In this document: positions 1 to 12,113 of the stretch, piece after piece
Layout of the letters: each line of letters begins with the position of its first letter
Position numbering within the stretch: position 1 is the stretch's first letter
Assembly: GCA_963920765.1 (NCBI GenBank)
Contig: OY987252.1
Span: 5,503,966 to 5,567,965 of the forward strand
Reading direction: 5' to 3'
Origin: Ulota crispa
Lineage: Eukaryota; Streptophyta; Bryopsida; Orthotrichales; Orthotrichaceae
DNA: 64,000 bases
Notes under the pieces: model-generated
The model's database searches: none
Seen by the model: only the letters and a program-made list of their open reading frames with translations
Told to the model about the DNA's origin: nothing
Translations under genes and position numbers: made by a program

Positions 1-540
1 GAAATACTCAATCACGACAGTACATATCATGAAAACAAAGATCCACGTCCGCAGGAACATAAAACAGACGACAAGCACAACCCCTTCGCCTTGCCCGCCT
101 CCTCCCCGCCTCCCAATGAAATCGCGATACTGCACCATAGGGGACTACACAGAGGTCGTCAGAAAGCGTAAGAGGACTAGCAATGGCATCGAAGAGGTAC
201 AAAGCGAGGCCTGAAAATGCGAGCTCGAAGTGTCAGGAGAAGAGAAGGCTCACATCGTAAAGAAGATACCAGAGTTTCAAATCAGTAATGCCGAGCGTCG
301 GCAGGGCCGGGCGATCAAGCAGGGCAACCCCGACCCTTCCTTTAAACTCCAGTCTCCTCCGTCTTTAGCCGGTTTCCATTTTAGCCGGTTTCCATTTTAG
401 CCGGTTTCCATTAGCGCTCCGGGAGGGCCAGGAGCTCGGGGGGGCTGGCCCTCGGCACTCGGGCGGTTCAGATTATATCCCACGCCCGAAGTCCCACTTA
501 AGGTAGGAGCACCCATAAACGTCAAACTAAGGGTTTTGAA
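1..540. other. GC-rich segment, no recognised gene
   Basis: This stretch is clearly richer in G and C than the DNA that follows, but no reading frame in it resembles a known protein. Short open frames on both strands near 8-214 have no recognisable motif. At about 485-541 a sequence containing GGTAGGAGCACCCATAAAC resembles the segment near 2853-2905 inside the large inverted repeat, so both may come from one repeat family. Confidence 0.4.
366..412. repeat. Short tandem triplication
   Basis: The unit TTAGCCGGTTTCCATT occurs three times head to tail with two extra T between copies. It is a small minisatellite-like expansion with no visible coding role. Confidence 0.8.
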
Positions 541-1756
541 ACTATTAACCCTTTACAGACCACACACATTTTCCCAAAATCCACTAGAAACCTAGGCAAT
601 AAGATAAAATGTACATTTGAAACAAATACGGACTCAATTTGAATAATCCAACCATACAAATGTGAAGAACACCTTGTTTGTTGCAATGCATCTAAATTTC
701 AGCTAGATTTACTGTTGGAGGTGAAATATTATAATGACTGAGTGAACTGTATATGGAAAATCTCTAGTTTTTCATGCTTGTGTGGTTTTGAATGTTAACG
801 CTTCATGTAAGTTTTGATTGAGAAGAGCCTTACATTTCTAAAAAGCAAGGTTTCCCACCTTTCCAACAAGACTAGTTTCACTCAAAATAGACAAAAATAG
901 TAATCACAAGGTGTAGCTAAGTGGACAAAAATGGTCAAAAATCCCATTTTCTTTGCTACCCTAAAACTGTTCTACAAGAAATTTGATAACTGTTACAAAA
1001 AATCCAATTGGTGAAATCAATCAAGAATTGACCTTAAATGTAGGATGAACTTTTTTTTAAACAAATTGATAGCATCATTTCAATGGTTTCTCAAATAGTA
1101 CAATTGTACAACTACAATATAGAGAAACAATACAAGCATATTCCTTGAGCAATCTGAAGTTTTTAAGATTGCACAATTGAAACATGACATTCTTATTGGA
1201 TGCTTGATGTATTGTGTTGTTGCTTTGATCCATCTTTGACCAAATATGGATACGTATTTTGAGGCCATGATGTATGAAAACCATTATTTATCAACTTCCA
1301 TATCCGATTCTATTGTCATTTTTTGGGTTGGATGCAAAATTCTTGTAGTCACAAGCGTTCTTCAAGATTATTTTCCAAATTATTGAGCGATTTTATTGTA
1401 TAGATCAAAAACTACTCTCTCAAACCAAAATATGGTTTGGTGGTCTCTAAAGGATTAATATACTACTAGCAAATTATAAGATCCTGTTAGGAACAAAAAA
1501 AAAATGAGTGCACTTTCGACTATGTTATTTGGATAAAGTGAAAATAAGTTGTGAATTTTTAAAGAGCAAACTTCCATTGCACCCATAACCACTATTAAGA
1601 TTTCATGTTCACATATTGTACATCCTTATCATTACATCTATTCACTTCCATAGATTTTCCAAGATTTCAGAGATGACAATTATGGGGACACTGACGCTTA
1701 TGGGTGTTTCTACCTTAAATCTGATGAAATATGAGAATTTGATTGGCAATGAGGTA
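541..1756. other. AT-rich intergenic DNA, nothing recognised
   Basis: No frame in this 1.2 kb shows protein motifs, and no terminal inverted repeats or RNA gene were found. Short open frames near 1075-1284 look like chance. Confidence 0.5.
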
Positions 1757-1759
1757 AAA

Positions 1760-2028
1760 GATGGGACTTTGAGTTTCAGACTATGCCTTAAGTCCCACAT
1801 CCCACTTGCATACATGGCGCCTATATGGAAACACTTTTCCAAGTTTTGGCGCTAAAAAAAGTGGGACTTCACTCCAAGATTGAGTTGAGCATTTTGGCAG
1901 ACCCATCTTTTAGCCCCAGTTCCATCTTCTCCCATCTTTTTTGGCCTACAAAGATAGAATTTTGCCCTCCTATGGAACTTTGTCACATGGGATGTGGGAC
2001 ATAGTTTGAATCGCCTCTTTAAGTCCCG
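1760..2028. repeat. Imperfect inverted repeat, MITE-like
   Basis: The sequence around 1760-1800 (containing TTAAGTCCCACATCCCA) and the sequence around 1990-2028 (containing GATGTGGGACATAG and TTTAAGTCCC) are imperfect inverted copies, about 190 bases apart. It adjoins the outer end of the large inverted repeat at 2020, which shares the TAAGTCC motif. No target-site duplication was recognised, so its identity as a mobile element is uncertain. Confidence 0.35.
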
Positions 2029-5000
2029 GACACATTTTGTAAAATGACTGCTACCCCTTGCCCCCTCTTGCCCATATGTTTTCTTGTCCATTTTGCCTGG
2101 CCTCGCTGCCTACGGAGGCCCTCAGTGCTTCACAAGCCAAGTCCGGGTATTTGGTCAGCTGACCCAAAGCATCCATTTCATAATCAGGTTGGAGGGAAGA
2201 GACCAAGGCGCGGTTTCAAGGTTGCGCCCTAGTCGGTCACAAGCCAGCCTTAGGTACACAAAATCCTTTGTAATATCACATACTTATAAGATGTGATCAT
2301 GGATACCTCTACAATATCACCTCATGTAATATCACATCCTTTGTTCTCTTGCCAACATGTATTATCACATCACCCTAATTTCCAATACCACACGTTGTTC
2401 TCCAATCCAATTGGCAAAATGGTAAACCCTATATAACTTATGTCCCCTTCACGGGATCCCAACAAAGGTTTTAATTTGTACTTTGGGATATGGAAAACAC
2501 CTTACAACCTACTTTTTCTAATCCAAATATTTAATTGCAATGATGGCTTGAGACTTGAGAGCCTTGGGTTTTAATAGAAATAAGGCAACCATTCAATTAT
2601 GATGGTGTATAACACTTAATTCATTTTAAAGAACTTGTGGCATGGTACTTGATTGTATCAACTCAAGTTTGGGATACCATATTAAATATATGCCTTTGTG
2701 GGGGCTTAGTACTTGTACAACAAAAAAGTCTTACAAGGTAGGGACACTTGTAATGTACCTAGCCTAAGCTTAATAGATTTTACCAAAGTTGAAAATTAAA
2801 GGGCTCTTGGAGGACTTATTGTTTTTTTATATGGGCCATGTTGGTACCTTATGAGGTAAGGTAGCCGCACCCACAAGCGTGAAAATAAAGGTTTTGGAGT
2901 AGGTAAAATAATTGACTAACTTTGGAAAAAATACTGTAATTTAGCAAGAGGAAACTAAAAATATTGGCATCAATTTTAAGGTTCCAACTGCAAGCATTTG
3001 TTCACAAAGATTTTTCAAAGTCCAAAATCACTAGAAAATGTAAAGTTGTGTGTATGTAATGCTAAAAACAAGGCTGATTGGTCCTTAAATAGTGAGATGA
3101 GGTAATGTAAACCGTCATGGCAGTCACCCATAACCATCACTTTGTCACCCACAACCATCACTTAGATACCCAATTGAGGGTAACTTGATTCTTAGGTTGT
3201 TGTTGCTTTGATCATTGCCTTGTTTTGCTATGCCATGCACATGGTAAGCAAAAGGTAGATGTTTTTACAACATTTGCAAGAAGAAAGAAATCATTATAAT
3301 ACACAAAAAGTAGGATTTCAACCAAATTGCTTTTCAAAACTCAAGAAATCAACAAGTGAAAAAAAAATCAACCAAATGTGTCACAATGTCACTTTGGACA
3401 ATTTTGTATCAATGGTATGTCAATTAGGAGCCCTTTTGCTTGTAGTGACTAAAAGAAAATTGCGTTGAAATTCTCTAAACCATGTTGTGTTATTTTTGTT
3501 GAAACCCTAATTCCTAATGCTATCTTTTGGGTTGGAATAAATTTCTATGTTGGAGTTCCGCAAATTTTTGCGCTATTTTGTAGAAATTGCAGTTGGAAAT
3601 TAGGGTTTCAACAAAAATAACACAACATGGTTTAGAGAATTTCAACGCAATTTTCTTTTAGTCACTACAAGCAAAAGGGCTCCTAATTGACATACCATTG
3701 ACACAAAATTGTCCAAAGTGACATTGTGACACATTTGGTTGATTTTTTTTTCACTTGTTGATTTCTTGAGTTTTGAAAAGCAATTTGGTTGAAATCCTAC
3801 TTTTTGTGTATTATAATGATTTCTTTCTTCTTGCAAATGTTGTAAAAACATCTACCTTTTGCTTACCATNNNNNNNNNNNNNNNNNNNNNNNNNNNNNNN
3901 NNNNNNNNNNNNNNNNNNNNNNNNNNNNNNNNNNNNNNNNNNNNNNNNNNNNNNNNNNNNNNNNNNNNNNNNNNNNNNNNNNNNNNNNNNNNNNNNNNNN
4001 NNNNNNNNNNNNNNNNNNNNNNNNNNNNNNNNNNNNNNNNNNNNNNNNNNNNNNNNNNNNNNNNNNNNNATGCACATGGTAAGCAAAAGGTAGATGTTTT
4101 TACAACATTTGCAAGAAGAAAGAAATCATTATAATACACAAAAAGTAGGATTTCAACCAAATTGCTTTTCAAAACTCAAGAAATCAACAAGTGAAAAAAA
4201 AAATCAACCAAATGTGTCACAATGTCACTTTGGACAATTTTGTATCAATGGTATGTCAATTAGGAGCCCTTTTGCTTGTAGTGACTAAAAGAAAATTGCG
4301 TTGAAATTCTCTAAACCATGTTGTGTTATTTTTGTTGAAACCCTAATTCCTAATGCTATCTTTTGGGTTGGAATAAATTTCTATGTTGGAGTTCCGCAAA
4401 TTTTTGCGCTATTTTGTAGAAATTGCAGTTGGAAATTAGGGTTTCAACAAAAATAACACAACATGGTTTAGAGAATTTCAACGCAATTTTCTTTTAGTCA
4501 CTACAAGCAAAAGGGCTCCTAATTGACATACCATTGACACAAAATTGTCCAAAGTGACATTGTGACACATTTGGTTGATTTTTTTTTCACTTGTTGATTT
4601 CTTGAGTTTTGAAAAGCAATTTGGTTGAAATCCTACTTTTTGTGTATTATAATGATTTCTTTCTTCTTGCAAATGTTGTAAAAACATCTACCTTTTGCTT
4701 ACCATGTGCATGGCATAGCAAAACAAGGCAATGATCAAAGCAACAACAACCTAAGAATCAAGTTACCCTCAATTGGGTATCTAAGTGATGGTTGTGGGTG
4801 ACAAAGTGATGGTTATGGGTGACTGCCATGACGGTTTACATTACCTCATCTCACTATTTAAGGACCAATCAGCCTTGTTTTTAGCATTACATACACACAA
4901 CTTTACATTTTCTAGTGATTTTGGACTTTGAAAAATCTTTGTGAACAAATGCTTGCAGTTGGAACCTTAAAATTGATGCCAATATTTTTAGTTTCCTCTT

Positions 5001-5925
5001 GCTAAATTACAGTATTTTTTCCAAAGTTAGTCAATTATTTTACCTACTCCAAAACCTTTATTTTCACGCTTGTGGGTGCGGCTACCTTACCTCATAAGGT
5101 ACCAACATGGCCCATATAAAAAAACAATAAGTCCTCCAAGAGCCCTTTAATTTTCAACTTTGGTAAAATCTATTAAGCTTAGGCTAGGTACATTACAAGT
5201 GTCCCTACCTTGTAAGACTTTTTTGTTGTACAAGTACTAAGCCCCCACAAAGGCATATATTTAATATGGTATCCCAAACTTGAGTTGATACAATCAAGTA
5301 CCATGCCACAAGTTCTTTAAAATGAATTAAGTGTTATACACCATCATAATTGAATGGTTGCCTTATTTCTATTAAAACCCAAGGCTCTCAAGTCTCAAGC
5401 CATCATTGCAATTAAATATTTGGATTAGAAAAAGTAGGTTGTAAGGTGTTTTCCATATCCCAAAGTACAAATTAAAACCTTTGTTGGGATCCCGTGAAGG
5501 GGACATAAGTTATATAGGGTTTACCATTTTGCCAATTGGATTGGAGAACAACGTGTGGTATTGGAAATTAGGGTGATGTGATAATACATGTTGGCAAGAG
5601 AACAAAGGATGTGATATTACATGAGGTGATATTGTAGAGGTATCCATGATCACATCTTATAAGTATGTGATATTACAAAGGATTTTGTGTACCTAAGGCT
5701 GGCTTGTGACCGACTAGGGCGCAACCTTGAAACCGCGCCTTGGTCTCTTCCCTCCAACCTGATTATGAAATGGATGCTTTGGGGCAGCTGACCAAATACC
5801 CGGACTTGGCTTGTGAAGCACTGAGGGCCTCCGTAGGCAGCGAGGCCAGGCAAAATGGACAAGAAAACATATGGGCAAGAGGGGGCAAGGGGCAGCAGTC
5901 ATTTTACAAAATGTGTCTAGGACTT
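2020..5925. repeat. Large near-perfect inverted repeat (palindrome)
   Basis: The sequence from 2020 to about 3514 reappears reverse-complemented, ending at 5925. The outermost match is TAAGTCC at 2020 against its complement ending at 5925. The arms differ at only a handful of positions, for example near 2026-2028, 2053, 2162 and 3411. The innermost arm ends are at 3498-3514 and 3595-3612 (GTTGAAACCCTAATT and its complement), leaving a loop of about 80 bases. A short open frame of 69 codons lies in each arm, but it has no recognisable domain. Transcription would give a hairpin of about 1.5 kb per arm. No clear target-site duplication flanks the ends. The central part is confused by an N gap, annotated separately. 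Confidence 0.9.
3870..4069. other. Assembly gap (200 N) with duplicated flanks
   Basis: Exactly 200 N separate two stretches, 3235-3869 and 4070 to about 4704, that are the same 635-base sequence (inner arm, loop, inner arm) in the same orientation. They even share an arm mismatch, T at 3411 against the inverted-arm base near 3701. The only difference seen is homopolymer length in the A run near 3360 and 4195. The simplest reading is that two contigs ending in the same locus were not merged. Confidence 0.85.
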
Positions 5926-6617
5926 AGTGTTGAGGGGGCCAGCCTTGGCACTAAGTCCCAGTTTGATTGTGTGAAACGCTTGTCCCTCCTGCCCCTTCTG
6001 CTTGTCTTTTTTTCTTAATTTTTGCCTGCTTTTTCTTGCCCATTGAAACCCTCTCCATCAAGACCCTCAATTTGTGCCAAACCAAATATTGGAGCCCTAT
6101 TTAGCAGCGGCACTTGTTTAGAGTTTACCAATAGTTTAGAAGGTAACAAAATCTATTTTCTGATTAGCAGATATATTTTTTTTCACCTTGAGATTTGTTT
6201 GTTTTTCAAATTTTGTACTTATGGCTTTAAAAGGTCAAAGATTTAAATGTCCCATCCATATGAAAATAGATTTGTTTTCATCCAGTCAAATTCTTTTAAA
6301 TTCTTAAATTTTTCTCTCCAATTATTCTAAATTTTGAAAAGTTCACTAATGTTCCATTTTTTAAAAATAGGTTTTTTGACTATCAAAAAAAAAACTTAAC
6401 ACCAAAGCTCCAAATGAAAAAAAAACATAATCGTATTCAAATAACCATTATCATAATCTTAGACCTTGGATATGAAGAAAAGTAAAATCTAAGACTCCTA
6501 CAAAGAGCACTAATACCCATTATAAATAAGAATGTTAAATTCTCCACTTCAACACTTCTCAATGAATATTGGTGAGCAAAGTAGCATATCTAATTCTATA
6601 AATTAGAGTTGAGCTCT
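5926..6617. other. Intergenic DNA, nothing recognised
   Basis: The first 150 bases are GC-richer and repeat the CTAAGTCCC motif near 5950. The rest is AT-rich. No coding motif or RNA gene is visible. Confidence 0.4.
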
Positions 6618-7277
6618 TTAAACCCTAAATGCTTGGGGCCTTTTTCCAGCTTCTAGGAATTTGCTATAATTTGAACAAAAAGTTAGCATTTTAATGAGGG
6701 GTTGTTTCAAAAAATTAATAAATTGTAACCTTACAAATTCAAACTAGATATGTTAGAGACCATACAAGAAAAGAAAACACAACAATATCACTTATGGATT
6801 GGAAGATTATAATGTTTGATTATGAAGGTATTAAACCTGCAAAAATGACTTGAAGTCTTTTAATCCTATTTTCAGATGTTGAGTCTAAGAAATTGGTCAC
6901 CAAAAAAATACAAGGGTTTAGGACATAACATACACAACTCTAGTCACTTTATGGTTTTGCAAAATCTCTTCTAAATAGTTTCTTAGAAAATTTCTAGTGT
7001 AAATCTTTCTTCAAGATCTAGTGTATTTGAGGCTCATTTCCAAGGGCTCTCAACACTACAAAACGTCAAGATTGTCATGGACACCCTTGCACAAAATCTC
7101 AAATGGAAAAATCATAATCATTAATTTTCAAAATTAGATTTTTGATGCTAAAGCTAGACTTCAAAAATAGTATTTCAAAACAATAAACTATTAAAAATAG
7201 CAGCTTTGTTAGATTTTATTAAACTTCAAAGTATTGTTGACGCCAAAATTTGGTGCTTTAAGGCATTTAGGGGTTAA
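6618..7277. mobile_element. TTAA-flanked non-autonomous element, copy 1
   Basis: The element is bounded by TTAA at 6618-6621 and 7274-7277. The right end reads GGCATTTAGGGG-TTAA, and the left end TTAA-ACCCTAAATGC is its imperfect complement. The interior (about 650 bases, no coding capacity) is shared with the element at 12717-14093: both have TTCTAGGAATTT near one end, a block with ACACAACAATAT followed by TATGGATTG, and a block with TGTCAAGATTG or CAAGATTGTCATGG. TTAA targets with CCC-starting ends are typical of piggyBac elements. No transposase is present. Confidence 0.65.
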
Positions 7278-7882
7278 GGCGTCTCCACTGTTGCAAAAGC
7301 ACTTCATTTATTTCTTTGACTTTTTATAGTATAGAAATTCACTTTAAATTTTATTTTTCTTAATGTTTGATTCAATTTTTACCTTCCTTTTTACTCATAA
7401 AACATTTTTGTTTTTTGTTTTTTATTTTAGCAATTTTTTGAGTAGAGCCTCACAATTTTACTATTCTTGTTTATTTTCATATATGTCTAGTTTTGAAGTG
7501 AAGTCAATTGCTTGTCCTACCCATGCAATTATTTTGTGCTAACATTCAAGCATTGGAAAACTCTCTTGGTATATAAGAGTAAAAAATAGGTTATTGTTTC
7601 TAAAAACAACTTATTAAATGTAGAAGAAAAATTAGTAAGATCAAACCCAATTCCCAGCTCCACCAAAAAAATGTTTATGTGGAGGTGATGAAAAGCTCCA
7701 AAATAAGTCCAAGCATTAGTAGGCCCACTTTGTCATTAAAATGTTGGAAATGTCAAGGTTTCACTTACACATCTAAGCATGTGTTTGTGCCTTAATCTTT
7801 AAATATCAACTTATTCCAACGACCTACTTTGGTGAATGCTTAAAGGGATAGTACCAAGAAAGTATTTTCAAAGATAGTTTGA
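7278..7882. other. Intergenic DNA, nothing recognised
   Basis: AT-rich sequence between the TTAA element and the mariner element. No open frame or repeat structure stands out. Confidence 0.4.
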
Positions 7883-8236
7883 TACTCCCTTTGTTTCATA
7901 AAGAACCTTGGGTTTCAAAGAAAGTGGTGACTTAGTGCCAAAAATAAAATTTTTAAAGCACTAACACTCTTAAGAGCTAGTTAACTCGCTAAATGGCCAA
8001 GGAAGGTGCTTTTTCTAAAGTGAAAAAACTTTTCAGATATTAAAGGCGGTTATGGATAGTGTGAAAAGCTTTTTCTATTCTTCGTCACAGAAGGTCACAA
8101 ACAGTCTTGTTTGTTACGAACCGCAACTCTTGTAGCCGCAAGTTGATCAACCATTTTCACCTCCCTTAGCTATAAGTGAGTTTGCTTGCATACTTTCAAG
8201 ATTCCAAGCTTTGCAAGATTGGGTGCAATTGCTGCG

Positions 8237-8301
8237 ATTGTGTTTACAGCCACATTTTTAAGAGGTTGTTGTAGTTGTGTTTATAGCCACATTTTCAAGA
8301 G
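8237..8301. repeat. Two-copy tandem repeat in mariner leader
   Basis: The unit TTGTGTTTACAGCCACATTT, followed by a short AAGAGG tail, occurs twice in a row with a few changes, upstream of the transposase frame. Confidence 0.6.
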
Positions 8302-8533
8302 GATTAGCCAAAACATTAAGCTCCCAAATTGGGTCGTTTCAAGCCTATGTCGCGTTGCGTCTGCTCTGCATCTCTTCTAAGGTGGGGTGTTTTTGGTGTA
8401 TGTTTTCATTTCTTTGGTGAGGAAGTGTTCTCTTCCAAGGTAGGGAGTATTTGGCGCATTTTTTCTTTTCTTTGGTAAAGGCGTCTTTTTTGAAAGTAGA
8501 TGACAATGGTGTTGGTATCCATGCCAAGGGTAA

Positions 8534-9850
8534 TTGGGCGCTGAGGTTTTGGAATTCTATGATTCATTTTTGTGTTTTTCCATAGCTCTTCATGAGTCAA
8601 TTTCTAGTGCTCCTTTGCAACCCATTCCAATGAATGTGGTGGTCAACAAGCTGAAGAAGGCAAATTTGACAAAGGAGCAACACCAGGTAATTATCAAGTT
8701 CCTTTTAGCTAGGCAAAAGAAGCCAGACAAGTGCAATCAACTCAAATACAGTGCCTTGAAGGCAGTTGCTAAAGAGTTTGGGGTCATAGCAGAAGCGATT
8801 AGCATCATTTGGAAATGAGCAGTGCAGTCTTGGGCAGAGGGCAACATTGTTGCAAATGTGCCATCTCACAAGCATGGGTGTTGCAATCTAAAGAAGGTCA
8901 GTATAGACAGCAATGATGTGAAGGCAATTCCTCTAACTTCTTGGCAAAACATGCAATCACTAGCGTTCCAGCTTGGTGTTTCTGCTTTGACTATCCTTTG
9001 CCGCACTAGAGAAGGTGAATTCTAGCTGCACACAAACGCTATCAAGCCTTGCTTGACTGATGCAAACAAGGTGGACCGCCTAAAATTTTGCCTTGACATG
9101 TTAGATCCAGGAGCGCCCAGAAAATTTCACGACATGATGGATCGTGTTCACATAGATGAGAAGTGGTTCTACATCACAAGGACAAACACCAGGTATTAAT
9201 TGGCGCCTGGCAAAGAGCCACCGCATCGCACTTGCAAAAGTAAGCGTTTCATCACAAAAGTGATGTTCATGGCTATGGTGGCAAGGCCACAATTTGACTC
9301 TTACAAATCTTGCATGTTCCATGGCAAGATTGGAATTTTTCCTTTCATTTGCAAAGAGCCTGCAAAGCTTGGCAGTAAGAATTGTCTGGCCGGTACGTTG
9401 GAGAAGAGCCCATACATTTAATCTCTAAGAATGAGATGCATAAGATGTTCACTGAATACATCTTACCTGCGATCAAGGCAAAATGGCCACGTAACTAGCC
9501 TGGCAAGAACGGCAACACCATCTTCATTCAGCAAGACAATGCCAAACCACATGTCAAAGGCAATGATTTTGATTTGATGGACCACTTAGTGAAGAATGGA
9601 TTTGAAATGCAATTGATGTGCTAACCGCCAAATAGTCCTGATATGAACGTCTTGGACTTGGGTTTTTTTAGGGCAATTCAAGCTCTCCAACATCAACTAG
9701 AGCAGAAGATAATTGACGATCTCATTGCCGCGATAGATCAAGCCTTTTGGTCAATGGAAAGTCACAAGTTGAACTCGGTTTTTTTATTGTGGCAACAATG
9801 CATGGTTGATTGAAACGATGCGGATTAGTAGATGCAACCGCTACAAGATG
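8534..9850 (+). pseudogene. Mariner-like DD39D transposase, decayed
   Basis: This is the cut-and-paste transposase of the surrounding mariner element. The conserved part begins at about 8632 with a helix-turn-helix region (NKLKKANLTKEQHQVI, ALKAVAKEFGV). The catalytic domain follows: VHIDEKWFY with the first Asp at 9155-9157, IQQDNAKPH with the second Asp at 9535-9537, and PPNSPDMNVLDLGFF with the third Asp at 9655-9657. The second and third Asp are 39 residues apart, the signature of plant mariners. The frame is broken by stop codons at about 8816, 9023, 9197, 9421, 9496 and 9622 and by one frameshift near 9421-9430, so no active enzyme is made. All three catalytic Asp codons survive. The upstream start is uncertain. 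Confidence 0.9.
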
Positions 9851-10904
9851 CCACACATGAATAAGGCATCACTTCAAAGGATAGGGTAACTTCTTGTGGT
9901 GCTTGAATGTCCTCAAGATGTTGTAGAAAGTGCCCAACATGCAATTCAAAATCAATAAACTTTTTGAAATTGTAGATCACTCGTTTTTTATGCTTGTTGC
10001 TTCAACAATGTTGTTTTGACTCAGGTGCTTCTGCCTCGTCAATTACATTACATTTGTTTGTGTAACAACAAATTGAATCCAATAATAGAATTTTGATGAT
10101 GCCGTACTCTGATGACCCCACAATTGTGAGTTGTGCAGCTGATGGCTAGGTCTGGTTAACCTTCTTTTTCCCATTTTGTTTGCTTTGGTTTTTTGTACCT
10201 CAAAGCTTTTGTTTTTCTTCTTACCGCTTTATCAAAGTTGGGTTATAGAGACTTTCTTGATCAAGTTAGATGTTTTTTGTAAGCATGTTGATCACCATTG
10301 AGAATTCTTTGGGAAATACGAGATTAGCACCAGCAATTTCAAAATTCTTTGAGATTAGCAGTTAAGAGGACTGTACCCCATCTGCAACACACAACTAAGT
10401 AAGAGAATTTATGGATTTTCTTTGCTCAATCTTGGGCTATTTATTTTCAGCCTCTTTCAGCTTTCACAAGCTGATTACTACCTCATGAATCTAGTTAGGT
10501 CTAGCATCAAGCAAGAGTCTTCTTTGATTTCAAGTTTCACATTCTATCTTCTTGCTTGTTTTGATTTTATCTTAAGGCTTTCTTAGTTGCAACCAAGTGC
10601 AGCTTTCAAGAGCTGGACATATCAAACCACCAAACCCCATCTGCCTTATCATAGTTAGTGTTGTTGAATCTGTTGAGGTTACAGGAGATTGTGAGCATGC
10701 TTGTTGTGTCTCTTCCAGAAAGTAGAACACCGCAGCTTCTCACATCCTTCCATCAATTCTTGATTAGCATCGCAGCCTAGATGATTTGGGCACCTCTAGA
10801 AAATAGTACGCTTTGTTGTATAGAGTAGAAATGAAAATCCAGGGTTCATTGTGAAATAGAGAGAAAATGATGAATCATGGGTTCTTTATGAAACAGAGGG
10901 AGTA

Positions 10905-12034
10905 TGTGTTTTGCATTATCTCCTTAGTAAGGGATATTCCAAATTTCCAATTGAAGATATATCATAAATTACAACCCAAAAGAATAATTGAATCATGATT
11001 TTGTAATCAAGTTTTTTATACTAATCTACATATCATATCCATGTATTTGGATCTACCATTGTACATACCAATTTGAAACAATTTTTTTGAAATTTCTTCA
11101 AAAATTTAACACCAGATGAAACCAAGTGATTTTCACAATATGTTTTTTTCCATCAAGATTGTAACATTACACTATAATTGTGCTTATTTATTAGATTTTT
11201 AATCTTTTTTTGAGGATATTTTTGAAAGGCCATTTTTTTAATAGAAATATAAACCTTTAGGATGAAAGGCCCTTTTTTTGTTTGAAATATAAAATGTTTG
11301 AAAATAATTTCTTTAAAGATCTATGTTGTAAAAATATTAAAAAACTAACACAAGTATCTAATAGCACATGGAAGGATGAAAAATTCAAGTTTAGCATGAA
11401 TGGCACTTAATTAGATGTATTCCTAGTTTAAATTTGGAACACGTTATTCAAATAGGTTAACTCTTTCATGTGCATCATACTTTGAAAAGACTCCAATGAT
11501 ACATTTTATGCAAGTTTCTCATGTTAAAAATATTCATGGGTTCAGCTTTGAAGTAACATTCAACATCTTCAATGTTGTTTTTCATTCATGTAAGAGCACA
11601 TTGGAAGGTGGTGATGGTCATGGTTGAATGCATAAAAATTCTTCTATTCTAAACAATAATCATTTTTATAGGTGGACACTAAATTTTAACATGATTATCA
11701 TTGAAAGTGAATGTGCAATGACAAATCAACTTTCAGCCATTAAAACAACCTTCTATGCAGCCATTGAAATCTACAAAGAAACTTGTAATTCCTAGTTTCC
11801 CTATGCAAACTCCAAAAGTGAAAAGAGATTGATAGCCGTCAACATTTTTACTATTAAATCTTTAAAGCAAAAATACTTAGTATCCACAATAATAATACGG
11901 CCTTGGTTTATAGAATCTAACATCATTATAGACTATGAATTATCCTCTTTTAAAGTTCAAAGTATGTACACAGTATAAGCACAAATTTTGACTAGCAAGT
12001 TGGCAATCATAAACACATTTTGTACATTAACCCC
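10905..12034. other. AT-rich intergenic DNA, nothing recognised
   Basis: About 1.1 kb between transposons. I find no coding motif, RNA gene or clear inverted repeat. Confidence 0.4.
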
Positions 12035-12113
12035 TTAACCCCTAAGCGCCCAAGCAGACCAAAATGGTCCCAATTCCTATTTTATGTGAAAACCTTGGGC
12101 ACTCATGAGTTAA
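12035..12113. mobile_element. Minimal TTAA-flanked element (79 bp)
   Basis: TTAA-CCCCTAAGCGCCCAAG at 12035 and CTTGGGCACTCATGAG-TTAA ending at 12113 are imperfect inverted copies flanked by TTAA. The interior contains GACCAAAATGGTC, an odd palindrome. A related end, with CCCCTGAGCACCCAAGCGACC and a similar inner palindrome, starts at 63880. It could be a very short MITE or a deletion derivative with little more than its two ends. Confidence 0.5.

Larger units (their letters stand above)
7885..10902 (+). mobile_element. Full-length plant mariner-like element (3.0 kb)
   Basis: The element has terminal inverted repeats of about 24 bases: CTCCCTTTGTTTCATAAAGA at the left end and the near-complement of CTCCCTCTGTTTCATAAAGA at the right end. 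Both ends are directly flanked by TA (7883-7884 and 10903-10904), the target duplication of the Tc1/mariner superfamily. The CTCCCTC-like terminus is characteristic of plant mariners and the related Stowaway MITEs. A second, partial copy of the right-terminal sequence lies just inside it, near 10845-10865. A decayed DD39D transposase occupies 8630-9850. Both termini are preserved, so the element could be mobilised only by a transposase from elsewhere. Confidence 0.9.

Noticed and set aside
3773..4172. Open frames spanning the N gap on both strands
   Set aside because: They are produced by translating N; no real codons support them.
3259..4687. Four copies of a 69-codon frame as a conserved gene
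   Set aside because: The four copies are the arms of one palindrome plus the likely duplicated contig ends, so repetition is not evidence of coding. No known motif is present.
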